64,000 nucleotides of DNA from Rivularia sp. MS3 (lineage in GTDB: Bacteria > Cyanobacteriota > Cyanobacteriia > Cyanobacteriales > Nostocaceae). Numbering within the stretch: the first letter of the stretch is position 1; every line of letters starts with the position of its first letter. The notes under the pieces are model-generated. The model saw only the letters and a list, made by a program, of their open reading frames with translations, did not search any database and was not told the DNA's origin. Below, one piece after another: positions 9,401 to 20,000 of the stretch. Position numbers and translations under genes: made by a program. Location: the NCBI GenBank assembly GCA_019192545.1, contig JAHCMI010000010.1:62001-126000 (forward strand). Direction: 5' to 3'.

Positions 9401-12373
9401 CAGGTAAATAATTCTTTCGACTGTAGAATCTACCCAATCACGCATTTCTTCCGCAGGAATAGGTAAATCTGTATAGCTGCTATTCCAACCAATAATATTA
9501 AATTTGGGGTCTGCAACTACAGAAATTTCTTGATAATCATTAGCTTCCGATTCATAAACTACCTGCCATTGCGAAACTTGCTCATTTACAATTGCTATAG
9601 AATCACCTTGATATTGAGAATTTTGAACTACATAAGCAACTAATTTTTTTTCTGCTAAACTATCACCTTGAGCGATGATAGCATTTGCTTTCACTCCTGG
9701 ATGTTGATTGAGATTAGCTTCAATTTCTCCCAATTCAATCCGATAACCGCGAATTTTTGTTTGATAATCAATACGACCAATAAATTCCAGATTACCGTCT
9801 TCTAACCAGCAAGCTAAATCGCCAGTTTTATATAATTTATCTGATGGTTGATTGCTAAAAGGATGTTGAATAAATCGTTGTGTTGTTAATTGAGGACGAT
9901 TTAAATAACCCCTAGCAATACCAGCACCACCGATATATAATTCACCGGGCACGCCAATAGGTACTGGTTGTAAATTAGCATTTAAAATATAAAGTTGGGT
10001 ATTGGCAAAAGCACGACCGATAGGTACTAAACTATGATTTGGTAAATCCTGTGTTGTTTCAAAATAGCAACTATCAATTGTGGCTTCTGTAACACCAAAA
10101 GAATTAATTAATCGTGAGTGTGAATTAATCAAACTTCTCCACTGATTGTATTCGGAACCATACCAACTATCAGAACCACAAATCAGCAATTGCATCCAAT
10201 CTAAACGCTGTCCGCTTTGCTGTAAATATTGCATCAAATGTCGCAACACAGCCGGAACAAATTCGGCACAATCAACTTTTTCACTTACCATTAATTCATA
10301 AAGTTTTTCTGGTTCAAGAAGAAATTCACGGGGAGATAAAACTAATTTTCCTCCAGAACACAAAGCTCTAATTAAATCTCCGGTACAAACATCAAAGGCA
10401 AAACTAGCCATCTGTAAATGACTCTTGAGTGAAGATAATTGATAAGCTGCTTTCCAAGCAAAAAAAGCATTTACCAAGCTGCGATGCTCTACCATTACCC
10501 CCTTAGATTTACCCGTAGAACCGGAGGTATAAATTACATAAGCTAAATCCGAAGAATTAACTTTAGGAAGGGAAGCTGTTAGAGTTTGCCAATTTGTATC
10601 CAGACACAACAGTTGTAAATTATCTACCGCAACAATGTCTAAAAGTTTAGTTTGAGTTAACAACACCTCGACTTGTGCATCTTCCATCATCCAGGATAAA
10701 CGCTCCACAGGATAAGCAGGATCTAAAGGTACGTAAGCACCACCAGCTTTGAGTGTTGCTAAAGGAGCAATTATCATATCTAAACAACGCTCAACGCAAA
10801 TTCCAACCTTAACCCCTGGTTTAACTTGCATTGCTACTAGTTTTTGCGCGAGTTTATCTACTTTTTGATTTAGTTGCTGATATGTTAATTTTTCTTGGTT
10901 AAATACTACTGCAATCTCTTCTGGTGTACGTGCTGCTTGCTCTGCAAATAATTCATGTATGCATAAATTCGATTTAGTTATAGGCTGATTTTGATTAAGA
11001 TTTTGGCTAAATTCTACTAATAATTGATGTCGCTCATTTGCTGCAAGCAAAGATAATTCTGATAACCGGGCTGTAGGATTTGTTATCATACCCGTGAGTA
11101 AAGTTTGCAAATGCTTTAAAATCCGGGTAATAGTTTGTTGTTCAAATCTACGAGTGTCATACAATAAATCTATTCTCAATGATTCAGCCGGAGCTACTAA
11201 TAAACTCAGAACTTCATTAGTTTTCTCAAAAGATTTTCCGCTTTGTATTTTTAAATTATCTATTCCTCGCTCTAAAGCTTTATCAACTGGATAACTCTCT
11301 AAAACATAGCCAATTTCAAATAATGCTTGACCTCTGTCTATATCGCTCCATTTTTGTACTTCTATTAAGGGGCTATATTCATATTGAAGTACTTCAATTT
11401 GATGGTTTTGTAATTGTTGCAGCCAAGGTAAAAGTAAATCATCTTTTGTTACCTGTACCCGCAAAGGTAAGGTATTTACAAACAAACCTATCATGTCTTC
11501 AACCCCTGTTAAACTGGGAGGACGACCGGAAGATGTACTACCAAAAACAATATCTGATTCTCCACTATAGCGATTCAAAACTATTGCCCAAGCGCCCTGT
11601 ACTAAAGTATTTAAAGTTAATTGGTGCTGTCTGGCAAAAGATTGTAAAGTGCTTGTATCTGCCTCTGATAGCTCTATTCTTTGGCAATCATAATCTTCAT
11701 CTAAACTAGGTAAAATACCAGGATTTTTATCTAAAAGTAAAGTTGTAGGCTTGTCAAAACCTTTGAGTATTTTTCGCCAAAAATCTTCTGCTTCCGATAA
11801 ATTTTGTTGCTGTAACCAATTAATATAATCCCGATAAGGGCGGGGTGAATTTAATTTAATATCTTCACTTTGACAAAATGCTTGATAAAAAGCGTAAACT
11901 TCTTTAAAAACTAAAGATTCCGACCAACCATCCAATAATAAATGGTGACTGCTCCAGACAAATTCATAAGTTTGTTCGTCTAAACAGAATAAATTTAAAC
12001 GAATTAATGGAGCTTGAGAAAGTTCAAAACCACGCTGTCTATCTGCTTGTAAAAAATCCTCTAATTTTTGTGTTTGTATTTCAGCCGAATATTCTCGCCA
12101 ATCTTGCACTTCCCAAGGAAGTTCTACTTGTTGATAGACAACTTGATAAGGTTTTTCTAAATCCTGCCAATAAAATGCAGTTCTCAAAATTGGGTGTCTT
12201 TCTACTACCCGTTCCCAGCTTCGTTTAAATGCAGCAATATTAAAATCTCCCTGTAAAGTCCAACAAAACTGTTCAAAATATATCCCAGAGTTCGGAGCAT
12301 AAATAGTATGGAAAAGTAAACCTTGTTGTAAAGGAGAAAGTTCGTAAATATCTTCTAAATTTGCGGTATTCAT
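6497..12373 (-). CDS. NRPS C-A(Orn)-MT-T-C
   Basis: The protein has 1958 residues. The first C domain (about 10-440) starts SPLQQGLLFH and has SHHLLLDGWS. This start is usual for domains accepting a D-residue from an upstream epimerase, which the preceding protein has. The A domain (from about 465) has YTSGSTGKSKGV and a pocket read as D-V-G-E-I-G-S-I-D, matching the reported ornithine code DVGEIGSIDK. An N-methyltransferase is inserted before the last A motifs (SAM loop VLEIGCGTG, about 996). A thiolation domain (DLGGHSLLATQ, about 1423) and a second, intact C domain (HHIISDGWS, about 1621) end the chain. That terminal C domain has no A domain in the same protein and probably serves the next protein, whose own C domain is degenerate. 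The core of the A domain is identical in DNA to that of the 12394-17034 gene. Confidence 0.95.
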   Translation of the reverse strand: MNTANLEDIYELSPLQQGLLFHTIYAPNSGIYFEQFCWTLQGDFNIAAFKRSWERVVERHPILRTAFYWQDLEKPYQVVYQQVELPWEVQDWREYSAEIQTQKLEDFLQADRQRGFELSQAPLIRLNLFCLDEQTYEFVWSSHHLLLDGWSESLVFKEVYAFYQAFCQSEDIKLNSPRPYRDYINWLQQQNLSEAEDFWRKILKGFDKPTTLLLDKNPGILPSLDEDYDCQRIELSEADTSTLQSFARQHQLTLNTLVQGAWAIVLNRYSGESDIVFGSTSSGRPPSLTGVEDMIGLFVNTLPLRVQVTKDDLLLPWLQQLQNHQIEVLQYEYSPLIEVQKWSDIDRGQALFEIGYVLESYPVDKALERGIDNLKIQSGKSFEKTNEVLSLLVAPAESLRIDLLYDTRRFEQQTITRILKHLQTLLTGMITNPTARLSELSLLAANERHQLLVEFSQNLNQNQPITKSNLCIHELFAEQAARTPEEIAVVFNQEKLTYQQLNQKVDKLAQKLVAMQVKPGVKVGICVERCLDMIIAPLATLKAGGAYVPLDPAYPVERLSWMMEDAQVEVLLTQTKLLDIVAVDNLQLLCLDTNWQTLTASLPKVNSSDLAYVIYTSGSTGKSKGVMVEHRSLVNAFFAWKAAYQLSSLKSHLQMASFAFDVCTGDLIRALCSGGKLVLSPREFLLEPEKLYELMVSEKVDCAEFVPAVLRHLMQYLQQSGQRLDWMQLLICGSDSWYGSEYNQWRSLINSHSRLINSFGVTEATIDSCYFETTQDLPNHSLVPIGRAFANTQLYILNANLQPVPIGVPGELYIGGAGIARGYLNRPQLTTQRFIQHPFSNQPSDKLYKTGDLACWLEDGNLEFIGRIDYQTKIRGYRIELGEIEANLNQHPGVKANAIIAQGDSLAEKKLVAYVVQNSQYQGDSIAIVNEQVSQWQVVYESEANDYQEISVVADPKFNIIGWNSSYTDLPIPAEEMRDWVDSTVERIIYLKPNQVLEIGCGTGLILFNIAPYCSQYHGTDFSQGALNYIQKVLNIPEYHLPQVTLSQRIANNLEGLEIANYDTVIINSVIQYFPSIDYLFTVIKGAVELVKPGGKIFIGDVRSLPLLEAFHTAVALDSAVDDLSSVSLKEQIKNRIEQEEELVIDPAFFLSLTNHFPKISNIEIKPKRGGYINELTQFRYDVILDFQPNVKTGSKINWLDWQQDILTLNSLNQKLESFQPEILGLRRVPNSRLTKVIKTKELLNQESTTVGEIRSILEVAENNGIEPDDLWELGDKYNYSINISWSASYENGSYDAVLVRENHSHPVLLNNINNIPERPLHSYANNPLQGKVTRELIPQLRQYLKSKLPEYMIPSAFVLLDNLPLTPNGKIDRQALPKPNLNNSESVNKDITVNTPIQEILRGIWSQVLGIEYISINDNFFDLGGHSLLATQVISRVRETFQIELPLRCLFEFPTIAELSTSIELEINAQHNLQIPPLKPVSKEQEIPLSFAQQRLWFLSQIAANPALYNDAVTLKINGQLNTGALEQSINEIVRRHQALRITFPIVQGEPKIAISPTLNIKLTIIDLRELELQQRQQKALQIAKQEAKIPFDLAQSPLVRTTLLWLDSTEYILLLNLHHIISDGWSMGVWLEELTALYPAYCTGKTSPVPDLTIQYGDFAVWQRQWLQGEELHKQLNYWKQQLGQDLTALQLPIDKPRPPELSQQAKKINFTISVDLTQQLKQLSQQEGVTLFMSLLAAFKTLLYCYCGQTDIRVGSPIANRDRTELEKIIGLFINTLVLRTDLSANPSFDELLARVREVTLGAYTHQNVPFEKIVEELQPDRYQSNLPLFQVWFVLQNAPLGTLELPNLTLQPLDIHNEVSAYDLGLFLEETSTGINGCFEYSADLFMDDTITRMIENFQTLLAEIVAAPEQKLDEITTKFKQNEKQNQISKAKELEAKNLQMLKNIKRQSFTRS
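9812..10960 (-). repeat. 1149-bp A-domain block, copy 1 of 2
   Basis: This block matches 14446-15594 at a constant offset of 4634 bases. I found no mismatch in the stretches I compared line by line, and the encoded residues are identical from HELFAEQAARTPEE to KLYKTGDLA. The DNA on both sides diverges abruptly. The block covers the substrate pocket and ATP loop of the ornithine adenylation domain. This looks like a recent duplication or gene conversion. Confidence 0.9.
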
Positions 12374-12393
12374 ATTTTTATTCCCTTTAACTG

Positions 12394-15300
12394 TTATTTT
12401 TTACCTGAAGTTTTGATTTTACCTAATAACTTATTAAAATCTTTTTGACCTATTTTTGCAGAAGAAAAATCAGAAGGTGTATAGCTTTCTATATTTGTAT
12501 TAATACTACGATTAATTAGATACTTTAAAGCATTTACAAAACCCTGCGCTAATTTCTCTATAGTAGTTTTTTGATGTAAATTCTGGCTATAAGTCCAGTC
12601 AAGTTGTAATTTATGATTAATTACCAAACAATCAATTTCTATAAGATAAGAACGTTTTGCTTGGGGACTCTGAACTAAACCAATTGCTTCAGTCGCAGGT
12701 GTTAAAAATTGTGATTCGTCAGAAATTTGATTGAATTGACCCAAATAATTAAAGCTTATTTCTGCTTGTGGTAATTTTTTTAAATCTTCAATAATTTCTT
12801 TTCTACCTAAATAACGCAGTAAACTATAACCAATTCCTTGTTGGGGAATCAGTCGCAATTGCTCTTTAACTGCTTTGAGAATTTGAATTAAATCGCCGTT
12901 ATTTTCCCAGTTTAAAGATACCGGAAATATAGATGTAAACCAACCAACAGTCCGAGATAAGTCTACATTATTAAATAATGATTCTCGTCCATGACCTTCT
13001 AAATCAATTAATAAGGAATTTTCTCCAGTCCAATCGGCAAAAGTTTGAGATAATGCCGTTAATAACACTTCATTGATTTGGGTTCGATAAGCTGATGGAA
13101 TATCATAAAGCAAGGTTTTGGTTTCTGAATCGCTCAAAGCAATTGATACTTGAGCAGTAGATTCAACATTATTATTACCGTAATCAAAATCTATGGGTAG
13201 ATTGGCAATTTTCTGATGATTATGTTTTAACCAATAATTAATTTTTGGTTCGATTTCTGCCGATTGAGCATAATTTATTAATTGCTGCGACCATTGTTTA
13301 TAAGCTGTAGTTTTTTGTGGTAGTTTAATCTCTTTTCCTTGGCTCAATTGAGTGTAAGCTGTTTGGAAGTCTTCTAATAAAATCCGCCAAGAAACACCAT
13401 CAATTAGCAAATGGTGAATGATGAATAGTAATCGGCTATCTCTATTTTCACCCAAATTAAATAAGGCAACTTTCATCAAGGGTGGTTGATTTAAATAGAG
13501 ACTTGCTTGTAATTTTTCAGAAATTGTCTTAATTTGCGATTGTTGCTCTATCTCTGATAATTCTGACAAATCACATTGAATAACTTCTACTGTCACATCA
13601 TCACCGACATTTACCTGTTGCCAACCAGAATCAGTTTTTGTAAATTTAATTCTCAAAGCATCATGATGCCAAACCAATTTTTGTACAACCTGTTGCAATA
13701 ACTCGGGATTAATAGCTGACTTTATTCTTAATAAATTGGCTTGATTGTAGTGATGTGGTTGAGAGAAGTTTTCCTGAAAAAACCACTGTTGAATAGGTGT
13801 TAGCGGTAAACTACCCGTAACTAAATCTTGTTCGCTTTTTATAAGTGGATTCGTACCGATAACTGTTGCTAATTCAGCAACTGTTTGATATTGAAATAGC
13901 TGCTTTGGTGTTAATTGTAAGCCTTTTTGGTTAGCTTTAGCAACAACTTGAATGCTAAGAATTGAATCGCCACCCAAGTCAAAGAAATTATCATAAATAC
14001 CGATATTTTCTGTACCTAATACTTCAGTCCAAATTTGTAATAATTGACTTTGTAATGGGTTTTGTGCGGTAACAAAATTCTCTGCTGTTTCTAATTTATT
14101 ATTTTCAGGTATTGGTAAAGAGCGTCTATCTAATTTACCATTGGGTGTAGTAGGCAAAGCATCCAAAATCACAAAGGCAGATGGAACCATATAATTAGGC
14201 AGCTTTTGCTTAATTAACTGACGCAGTTCCTGAATGTATAAATTGGATTTTTGAATCGGAACTACATAAGCAACTAAACGCTGTTTACCAGGTTCATCTT
14301 CTCTGACAATTACTACATTTTCTTGTACTGTAGGATAACTTGCTAAAACAGTTTCTATTTCTGCTAATTCAATGCGATAACCCCTAATTTTTACTTGATT
14401 ATCATTTCTCCCTAAATATTCAATTTTCCCATTAGGTAAATAACGAGCTAAATCGCCAGTTTTATATAATTTATCTGATGGTTGATTGCTAAAAGGATGT
14501 TGAATAAATCGTTGTGTTGTTAATTGAGGACGATTTAAATAACCCCTAGCAATACCAGCACCACCGATATATAATTCACCGGGCACGCCAATAGGTACTG
14601 GTTGTAAATTAGCATTTAAAATATAAAGTTGGGTATTGGCAAAAGCACGACCGATAGGTACTAAACTATGATTTGGTAAATCCTGTGTTGTTTCAAAATA
14701 GCAACTATCAATTGTGGCTTCTGTAACACCAAAAGAATTAATTAATCGTGAGTGTGAATTAATCAAACTTCTCCACTGATTGTATTCGGAACCATACCAA
14801 CTATCAGAACCACAAATCAGCAATTGCATCCAATCTAAACGCTGTCCGCTTTGCTGTAAATATTGCATCAAATGTCGCAACACAGCCGGAACAAATTCGG
14901 CACAATCAACTTTTTCACTTACCATTAATTCATAAAGTTTTTCTGGTTCAAGAAGAAATTCACGGGGAGATAAAACTAATTTTCCTCCAGAACACAAAGC
15001 TCTAATTAAATCTCCGGTACAAACATCAAAGGCAAAACTAGCCATCTGTAAATGACTCTTGAGTGAAGATAATTGATAAGCTGCTTTCCAAGCAAAAAAA
15101 GCATTTACCAAGCTGCGATGCTCTACCATTACCCCCTTAGATTTACCCGTAGAACCGGAGGTATAAATTACATAAGCTAAATCCGAAGAATTAACTTTAG
15201 GAAGGGAAGCTGTTAGAGTTTGCCAATTTGTATCCAGACACAACAGTTGTAAATTATCTACCGCAACAATGTCTAAAAGTTTAGTTTGAGTTAACAACAC

Positions 15301-17034
15301 CTCGACTTGTGCATCTTCCATCATCCAGGATAAACGCTCCACAGGATAAGCAGGATCTAAAGGTACGTAAGCACCACCAGCTTTGAGTGTTGCTAAAGGA
15401 GCAATTATCATATCTAAACAACGCTCAACGCAAATTCCAACCTTAACCCCTGGTTTAACTTGCATTGCTACTAGTTTTTGCGCGAGTTTATCTACTTTTT
15501 GATTTAGTTGCTGATATGTTAATTTTTCTTGGTTAAATACTACTGCAATCTCTTCTGGTGTACGTGCTGCTTGCTCTGCAAATAATTCATGTATAGTTCG
15601 AGTTTCTTGCCAATTTATTTGATTATTATTCCATTCAAATAATAATTGATTTTTCTCGCGAGAAGTTAATAAAGGTAACTCATCAATTTTGGTTTGGGGA
15701 TTAGCTACAATACCATAAAGTAAAGTATGAAAATGTTCCACCATTCTGGAAATAGTGGCTTGTTCAAACAACTCCGTACTGTACTCAATTGCTCCGGTGA
15801 GTCCTTTTTCCCCGATATATATATCCAAACTCAAATCAAATTGAGTTGTACCTCTTTCTAATTCTATCGGTGTTAAACTTAAATCCCCTATTTGTAAACT
15901 TGGTATGGGAAAATTATGCAGAGCAAACCAAACTTGAAACAATGGGTTACGGCTTAAATCTCTTTCTATTTCCAGTTCATCTACTAATTTTTCAAAGGGT
16001 AAATCTTGATGAGCGTAAGCTTTTAAGGTTGTATGTTTGACTTGATTTAATAACTCGCTAAAACTAGAATTATTTTTAATTTGAGTACGCAGTGCTAATG
16101 TATTGACAAATAAGCCAATGATACCTTCACTTTCTGCCCAATTACGATTGGCGATCGCCGAACCAACTACAATATCATCTTGGTTTGTATAACGATATAG
16201 TAAGGCATTAAATGCCGCGAGCAAAGTCATAAACAAGGTGACACCTGCTTTTTGACTCAAAGCTTCTAAAGCTGCGGTTAAATCCTGGGGAATTTGCCAA
16301 CTATAAGTTTTACCCTGAAATGTTTGTAGGGCTGAACGAGGATTATCTGTAGGTAGTTGTAAGGTAGAAATATCAGCAAGCTGTTGTTTCCAATAAGCTA
16401 ACTGGTTTTCTAAAACTTGCCCTTGTAAATATTCTTGCTGCCAAACGCTATAGTCTGCATATTGTAGTTGTAAATCTGGTAAGTCAACTAATCGATTATC
16501 GGATAAATTTTGATAAACTACGGCTAATTCTTTTAAGAATATACCGATAGACCAGCCATCGAAAATTACATGATGTATAGTTAATAATAATATATGATTT
16601 TGCTCGTTTATTTGTAGTAATTTCAGTCTAATTAAGGGACATTCTGATAATACAAATGGCTGTTTGACTTCTTCTATAGCGATTTTTTGTGCTTGCTCTT
16701 CTCGTTCAGTTTCTGATAAATATTGTAAATTGATTAAGGGAATTTGTAAATTTATATCGGCATATATTGCTTGAACTGGTTCACCATCAACTGTTAATAA
16801 GCTAGTTCTTAAAGCTTCATGTCGTCGAACAATAATTTGAAAACTTTTTTCTAATAATGCTATATTTAACTGTCCAGTTAACCGTACAGCATAAGGCAAA
16901 TTATAAAAAGGACTACCAGGCTCTAATTGCTCTAAAAACCACAGCCGTTTTTGTGCGAAAGAAGCCGGAAATACATAAACTTCTGTTTCTTCACTATCTG
17001 GAAAATCTTGGTCATCTAAAATTTCTAAAGTCAT
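12394..17034 (-). CDS. NRPS C-A(Orn)-T-E
   Basis: The protein has 1546 residues. The C domain (about 20-450) has FPASFAQKRLWF and HHVIFDGWS. The A domain (about 480-980) carries the same ornithine-type pocket as the next gene (D-V-G-E-I-G-S-I-D by eye). The thiolation motif is DLGGDSILS (about 1019); GGDS rather than GGHS is the form usually seen before an epimerization domain. An E domain follows (about 1075-1510), recognised from LTPIQQWFF and HHLLIDGVSW. The module should therefore add ornithine and hand on the D-isomer, which fits the D-accepting C domain that begins the following protein. No ornithine N-hydroxylase is present in the window, so side-chain hydroxamate formation is not supported here. 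Only 6 bp separate it from the Gly/Ser synthetase upstream. Confidence 0.95.
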   Translation of the reverse strand: MTLEILDDQDFPDSEETEVYVFPASFAQKRLWFLEQLEPGSPFYNLPYAVRLTGQLNIALLEKSFQIIVRRHEALRTSLLTVDGEPVQAIYADINLQIPLINLQYLSETEREEQAQKIAIEEVKQPFVLSECPLIRLKLLQINEQNHILLLTIHHVIFDGWSIGIFLKELAVVYQNLSDNRLVDLPDLQLQYADYSVWQQEYLQGQVLENQLAYWKQQLADISTLQLPTDNPRSALQTFQGKTYSWQIPQDLTAALEALSQKAGVTLFMTLLAAFNALLYRYTNQDDIVVGSAIANRNWAESEGIIGLFVNTLALRTQIKNNSSFSELLNQVKHTTLKAYAHQDLPFEKLVDELEIERDLSRNPLFQVWFALHNFPIPSLQIGDLSLTPIELERGTTQFDLSLDIYIGEKGLTGAIEYSTELFEQATISRMVEHFHTLLYGIVANPQTKIDELPLLTSREKNQLLFEWNNNQINWQETRTIHELFAEQAARTPEEIAVVFNQEKLTYQQLNQKVDKLAQKLVAMQVKPGVKVGICVERCLDMIIAPLATLKAGGAYVPLDPAYPVERLSWMMEDAQVEVLLTQTKLLDIVAVDNLQLLCLDTNWQTLTASLPKVNSSDLAYVIYTSGSTGKSKGVMVEHRSLVNAFFAWKAAYQLSSLKSHLQMASFAFDVCTGDLIRALCSGGKLVLSPREFLLEPEKLYELMVSEKVDCAEFVPAVLRHLMQYLQQSGQRLDWMQLLICGSDSWYGSEYNQWRSLINSHSRLINSFGVTEATIDSCYFETTQDLPNHSLVPIGRAFANTQLYILNANLQPVPIGVPGELYIGGAGIARGYLNRPQLTTQRFIQHPFSNQPSDKLYKTGDLARYLPNGKIEYLGRNDNQVKIRGYRIELAEIETVLASYPTVQENVVIVREDEPGKQRLVAYVVPIQKSNLYIQELRQLIKQKLPNYMVPSAFVILDALPTTPNGKLDRRSLPIPENNKLETAENFVTAQNPLQSQLLQIWTEVLGTENIGIYDNFFDLGGDSILSIQVVAKANQKGLQLTPKQLFQYQTVAELATVIGTNPLIKSEQDLVTGSLPLTPIQQWFFQENFSQPHHYNQANLLRIKSAINPELLQQVVQKLVWHHDALRIKFTKTDSGWQQVNVGDDVTVEVIQCDLSELSEIEQQSQIKTISEKLQASLYLNQPPLMKVALFNLGENRDSRLLFIIHHLLIDGVSWRILLEDFQTAYTQLSQGKEIKLPQKTTAYKQWSQQLINYAQSAEIEPKINYWLKHNHQKIANLPIDFDYGNNNVESTAQVSIALSDSETKTLLYDIPSAYRTQINEVLLTALSQTFADWTGENSLLIDLEGHGRESLFNNVDLSRTVGWFTSIFPVSLNWENNGDLIQILKAVKEQLRLIPQQGIGYSLLRYLGRKEIIEDLKKLPQAEISFNYLGQFNQISDESQFLTPATEAIGLVQSPQAKRSYLIEIDCLVINHKLQLDWTYSQNLHQKTTIEKLAQGFVNALKYLINRSINTNIESYTPSDFSSAKIGQKDFNKLLGKIKTSGKK
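14446..15594 (-). repeat. 1149-bp A-domain block, copy 2 of 2
   Basis: This is the partner of the 9812-10960 block, in the same orientation, inside the ornithine A domain of the C-A-T-E synthetase. Its edges fall just before the A1-A2 region and just after KLYKTGDLA, so the whole N-terminal subdomain of the A domain is exchanged and the C-terminal subdomain is not. The methyltransferase insertion of copy 1 lies outside the shared block. Confidence 0.9.
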
Positions 17035-17040
17035 AATAAT

Positions 17041-20000
17041 TTAATTATTAATTTTATTTTCTGCATTTAAAGAAGATAATTTCACGCTACGTGCTTTTCT
17101 AGATAAACGTTGGGGAGCCTTAACAGACTTTTCTGGTTCTTGTTCTAAAGATTTGACAATTTCTGCCGATAATAAGGCAATTGTCGGCATTTCAAATAAG
17201 CAACTGAGGGGTAATTCAATTTGCCATATTTGACGAATTTTAGACATTATTTGAGTTGCTAATAAAGAATGTCCTCCCAAGGTAAAGAAGTTTTCATGGA
17301 TACTAATTTCTATTAAATCAAGTACTTCCGCCCAAATTTCTGTTAATTGTTTTTCAATAGGATTACGCGCTAATACTTTTTGATGATTGGAATTTAAAGT
17401 TATTTTGGGTGTCGGTAAAGCATGATAATCGAGTTTACCATTAGGTGTTAAAGGTAAGCTATCTATTATGATAAAGGCTGAAGGAATCATGTAATCTGGT
17501 AGCTTCTGTTTCAGAAATTCACGCAGGTAATTAAATTCAGGTTTCTGTGAATCAGAATTAAGAATAATATAAGCTACTATTTGTTGACGATTAGATTCAT
17601 GACTAACTATAACTACAGCTTGTTTTATCTCTAGAATTTGTTGTATAACGCTCTCAATTTCTCCTAATTCAATCCGGAAACCACGAATTTTTACTTGATT
17701 ATCAATACGTCCTAAATATTCAATGACTCCATTTTCTAAATAGCGAGCTAAATCACCTGTTTTATATAACTTTTCTCCCGGTTGATTGCTAAAAGGATTA
17801 GCTATAAACTTCTCCTTTGTTAATTGAAGACGATTTAGATAACCGCGAGCTAAACCCATACCAGCAATATGTAATTCTCCCGGTATCCCAACAGGAACTG
17901 GCTGCAATTGTTTATCTAAAATATAAATTTGTGTATTAGCAATCGGACGACCAATTGGTATTATGTTTTCTTGAGTACCAGGTTGGCAATGCCAAAAGGT
18001 AACGTCAATCGCGGCTTCTGTGGGACCATAAAGATTATGTAATTCTACATTTTCACAGCGAGCAAAAAATTTATGTTGCAATTCACTAGATAACGCTTCA
18101 CCGCTACAAAATACCCGCTTTAAACATTGAAAATGTTCTATTCCCGGCTCATCTACAAAGATTTGCAGCATCGACGGCACAAAATGTAAAGTGGTAATTT
18201 GCTGCTGTTCGATTATTTTAACTAAGTAATTACTATCTTTATGCCCTTCTGGTTTAGCTATAATTAAACAAGCCCCAGTCATCAAAGTCCAGAAAAATTC
18301 CCATACCGAAACATCAAAGCTAAAGGGAGTTTTTTGTAATACTCTATCCGTAGTAGTTAACTTATAAGTATCCTGCATCCACAACAAGCGATTGCAAACT
18401 CCTTTATGAGTATTCATCGCTCCTTTCGGTTTACCTGTGGAACCGGAAGTATAGATAACGTAGGCTAAATTATCGGAGTTGAGATTGCAAGTTATATTTT
18501 CTGAGTTACTACGAGCAATTTTATCCCAATCGCTATCCAAACAAATTACTTCAGCTTTGTGAGCGGGAAGATTTTCTACCAAATGTTGCTGCGATAATAA
18601 AATTGGAATTTGAGAATCTTCTAACATGAAAGCCAAACGCTCCTGAGGATAATTTGGATCTAAAGGTACATAGGCTCCACCAGCCTTGAGAATACCCAAT
18701 AATCCAATTACCATTTCTAAACAGCGCTCTACACAAATCCCCACCAAAACCTCTGGTTTTACTTTCAAGGAACGCAAATAATTTGCTAATTGATTTGCTC
18801 TATTATTGAGTTCCCGATAAGTTAATTGTTGATTTTCAAAGACAACTGCTATTGCATCTGGTGTTTTTTCTACCTGCTCTTCAAATAGTTTGTGAATACA
18901 TTGATGCTGGGAATATTCAACTTGTGTATCGTTCCAATCAACTAATAACTGATGCTGTTCGGATGCTGTTAATAATGGTAACTCAGACAAACGCTGTTGC
19001 GGATTTACCGTAATTGCTTCTAACAACGTTTGCAAATGACTAACCATCCGCTCAATTGTACTTTCTTTAAATAAATCGGTATTGTACTCGAAAGTGCCAT
19101 TTAACCCAGATTCTGTTTCTGCCATATATAAAGTTAAATCGAATTTGGCACTATCACTATGGCTTTCTAAGAAATTCAAACTTAAACCGGGTAATTCTAA
19201 AGCCGATATTGGTGCATTTTCAAGCACAAACATCACTTGAAACAATGGTGTATGGCTTAAATCTCTTTGGGGTTGCAATTGCTCTACTAGCAACTCAAAA
19301 GGTAAATTCTGATGTACGTAAGCTCCTAATGCTACTTCTCGTACTCGTTTTAATAATTCTACAAAGCTGGGGTTTCCTGCTAAGTTTGTTCTCAACACCA
19401 GGGTATTAACAAAAAATCCAATTAACTGTTCTATCTCTGCTCGATTGCGGTTAGCGATGGGTGAACCAACTACAATATCTTCTTGAGTTGTGTAACGATA
19501 TAGCAGTGTTTGGAAACCTGCGAGCAAAGTCATAAATAAAGTTACACCATGCTGCTGACTCAATTTATTCAGCTTTGCAGATAATTCTGTTGATAGCTTA
19601 AATGAATAAGTTGCACCTCGATAAGTCTGTATTTTCCCCCTGGGATAATCTGTGGGCAATTCTAATACTTTTGGTGCGTTTTCTAATTGCTTGAGCCAAT
19701 AGGATAGGTGATTTTCTAATACTTCTCCTTGCAATAATTGTCGCTGCCAAGCTGCAAAATCTACATACTGTATTGGTAATGCAGGTAATGCTTTTAGGTT
19801 AACATTATTATCGCAAAAAATTGGATAAAGTATTGTTAATTCTTGTACTAATATACCCATTGACCAACCATCAGAAACGATGTGGTGCATTGTCACTAAG
19901 ATAATATGTTCTTGCTCTGCTAAACGCAATAGTTTTATTCTTAGTAAACAATCGCTACCGATGTCAAAGGGTTGTTGTGCTTCTCGTGCAATTTGTTGTT

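Noticed and set aside
12394-17034. Hydroxamate siderophore from the two ornithine modules
   Set aside because: No ornithine N-hydroxylase or formyl/acetyltransferase is in the window, and the pocket matches plain ornithine. It could change with sequence beyond the left edge.
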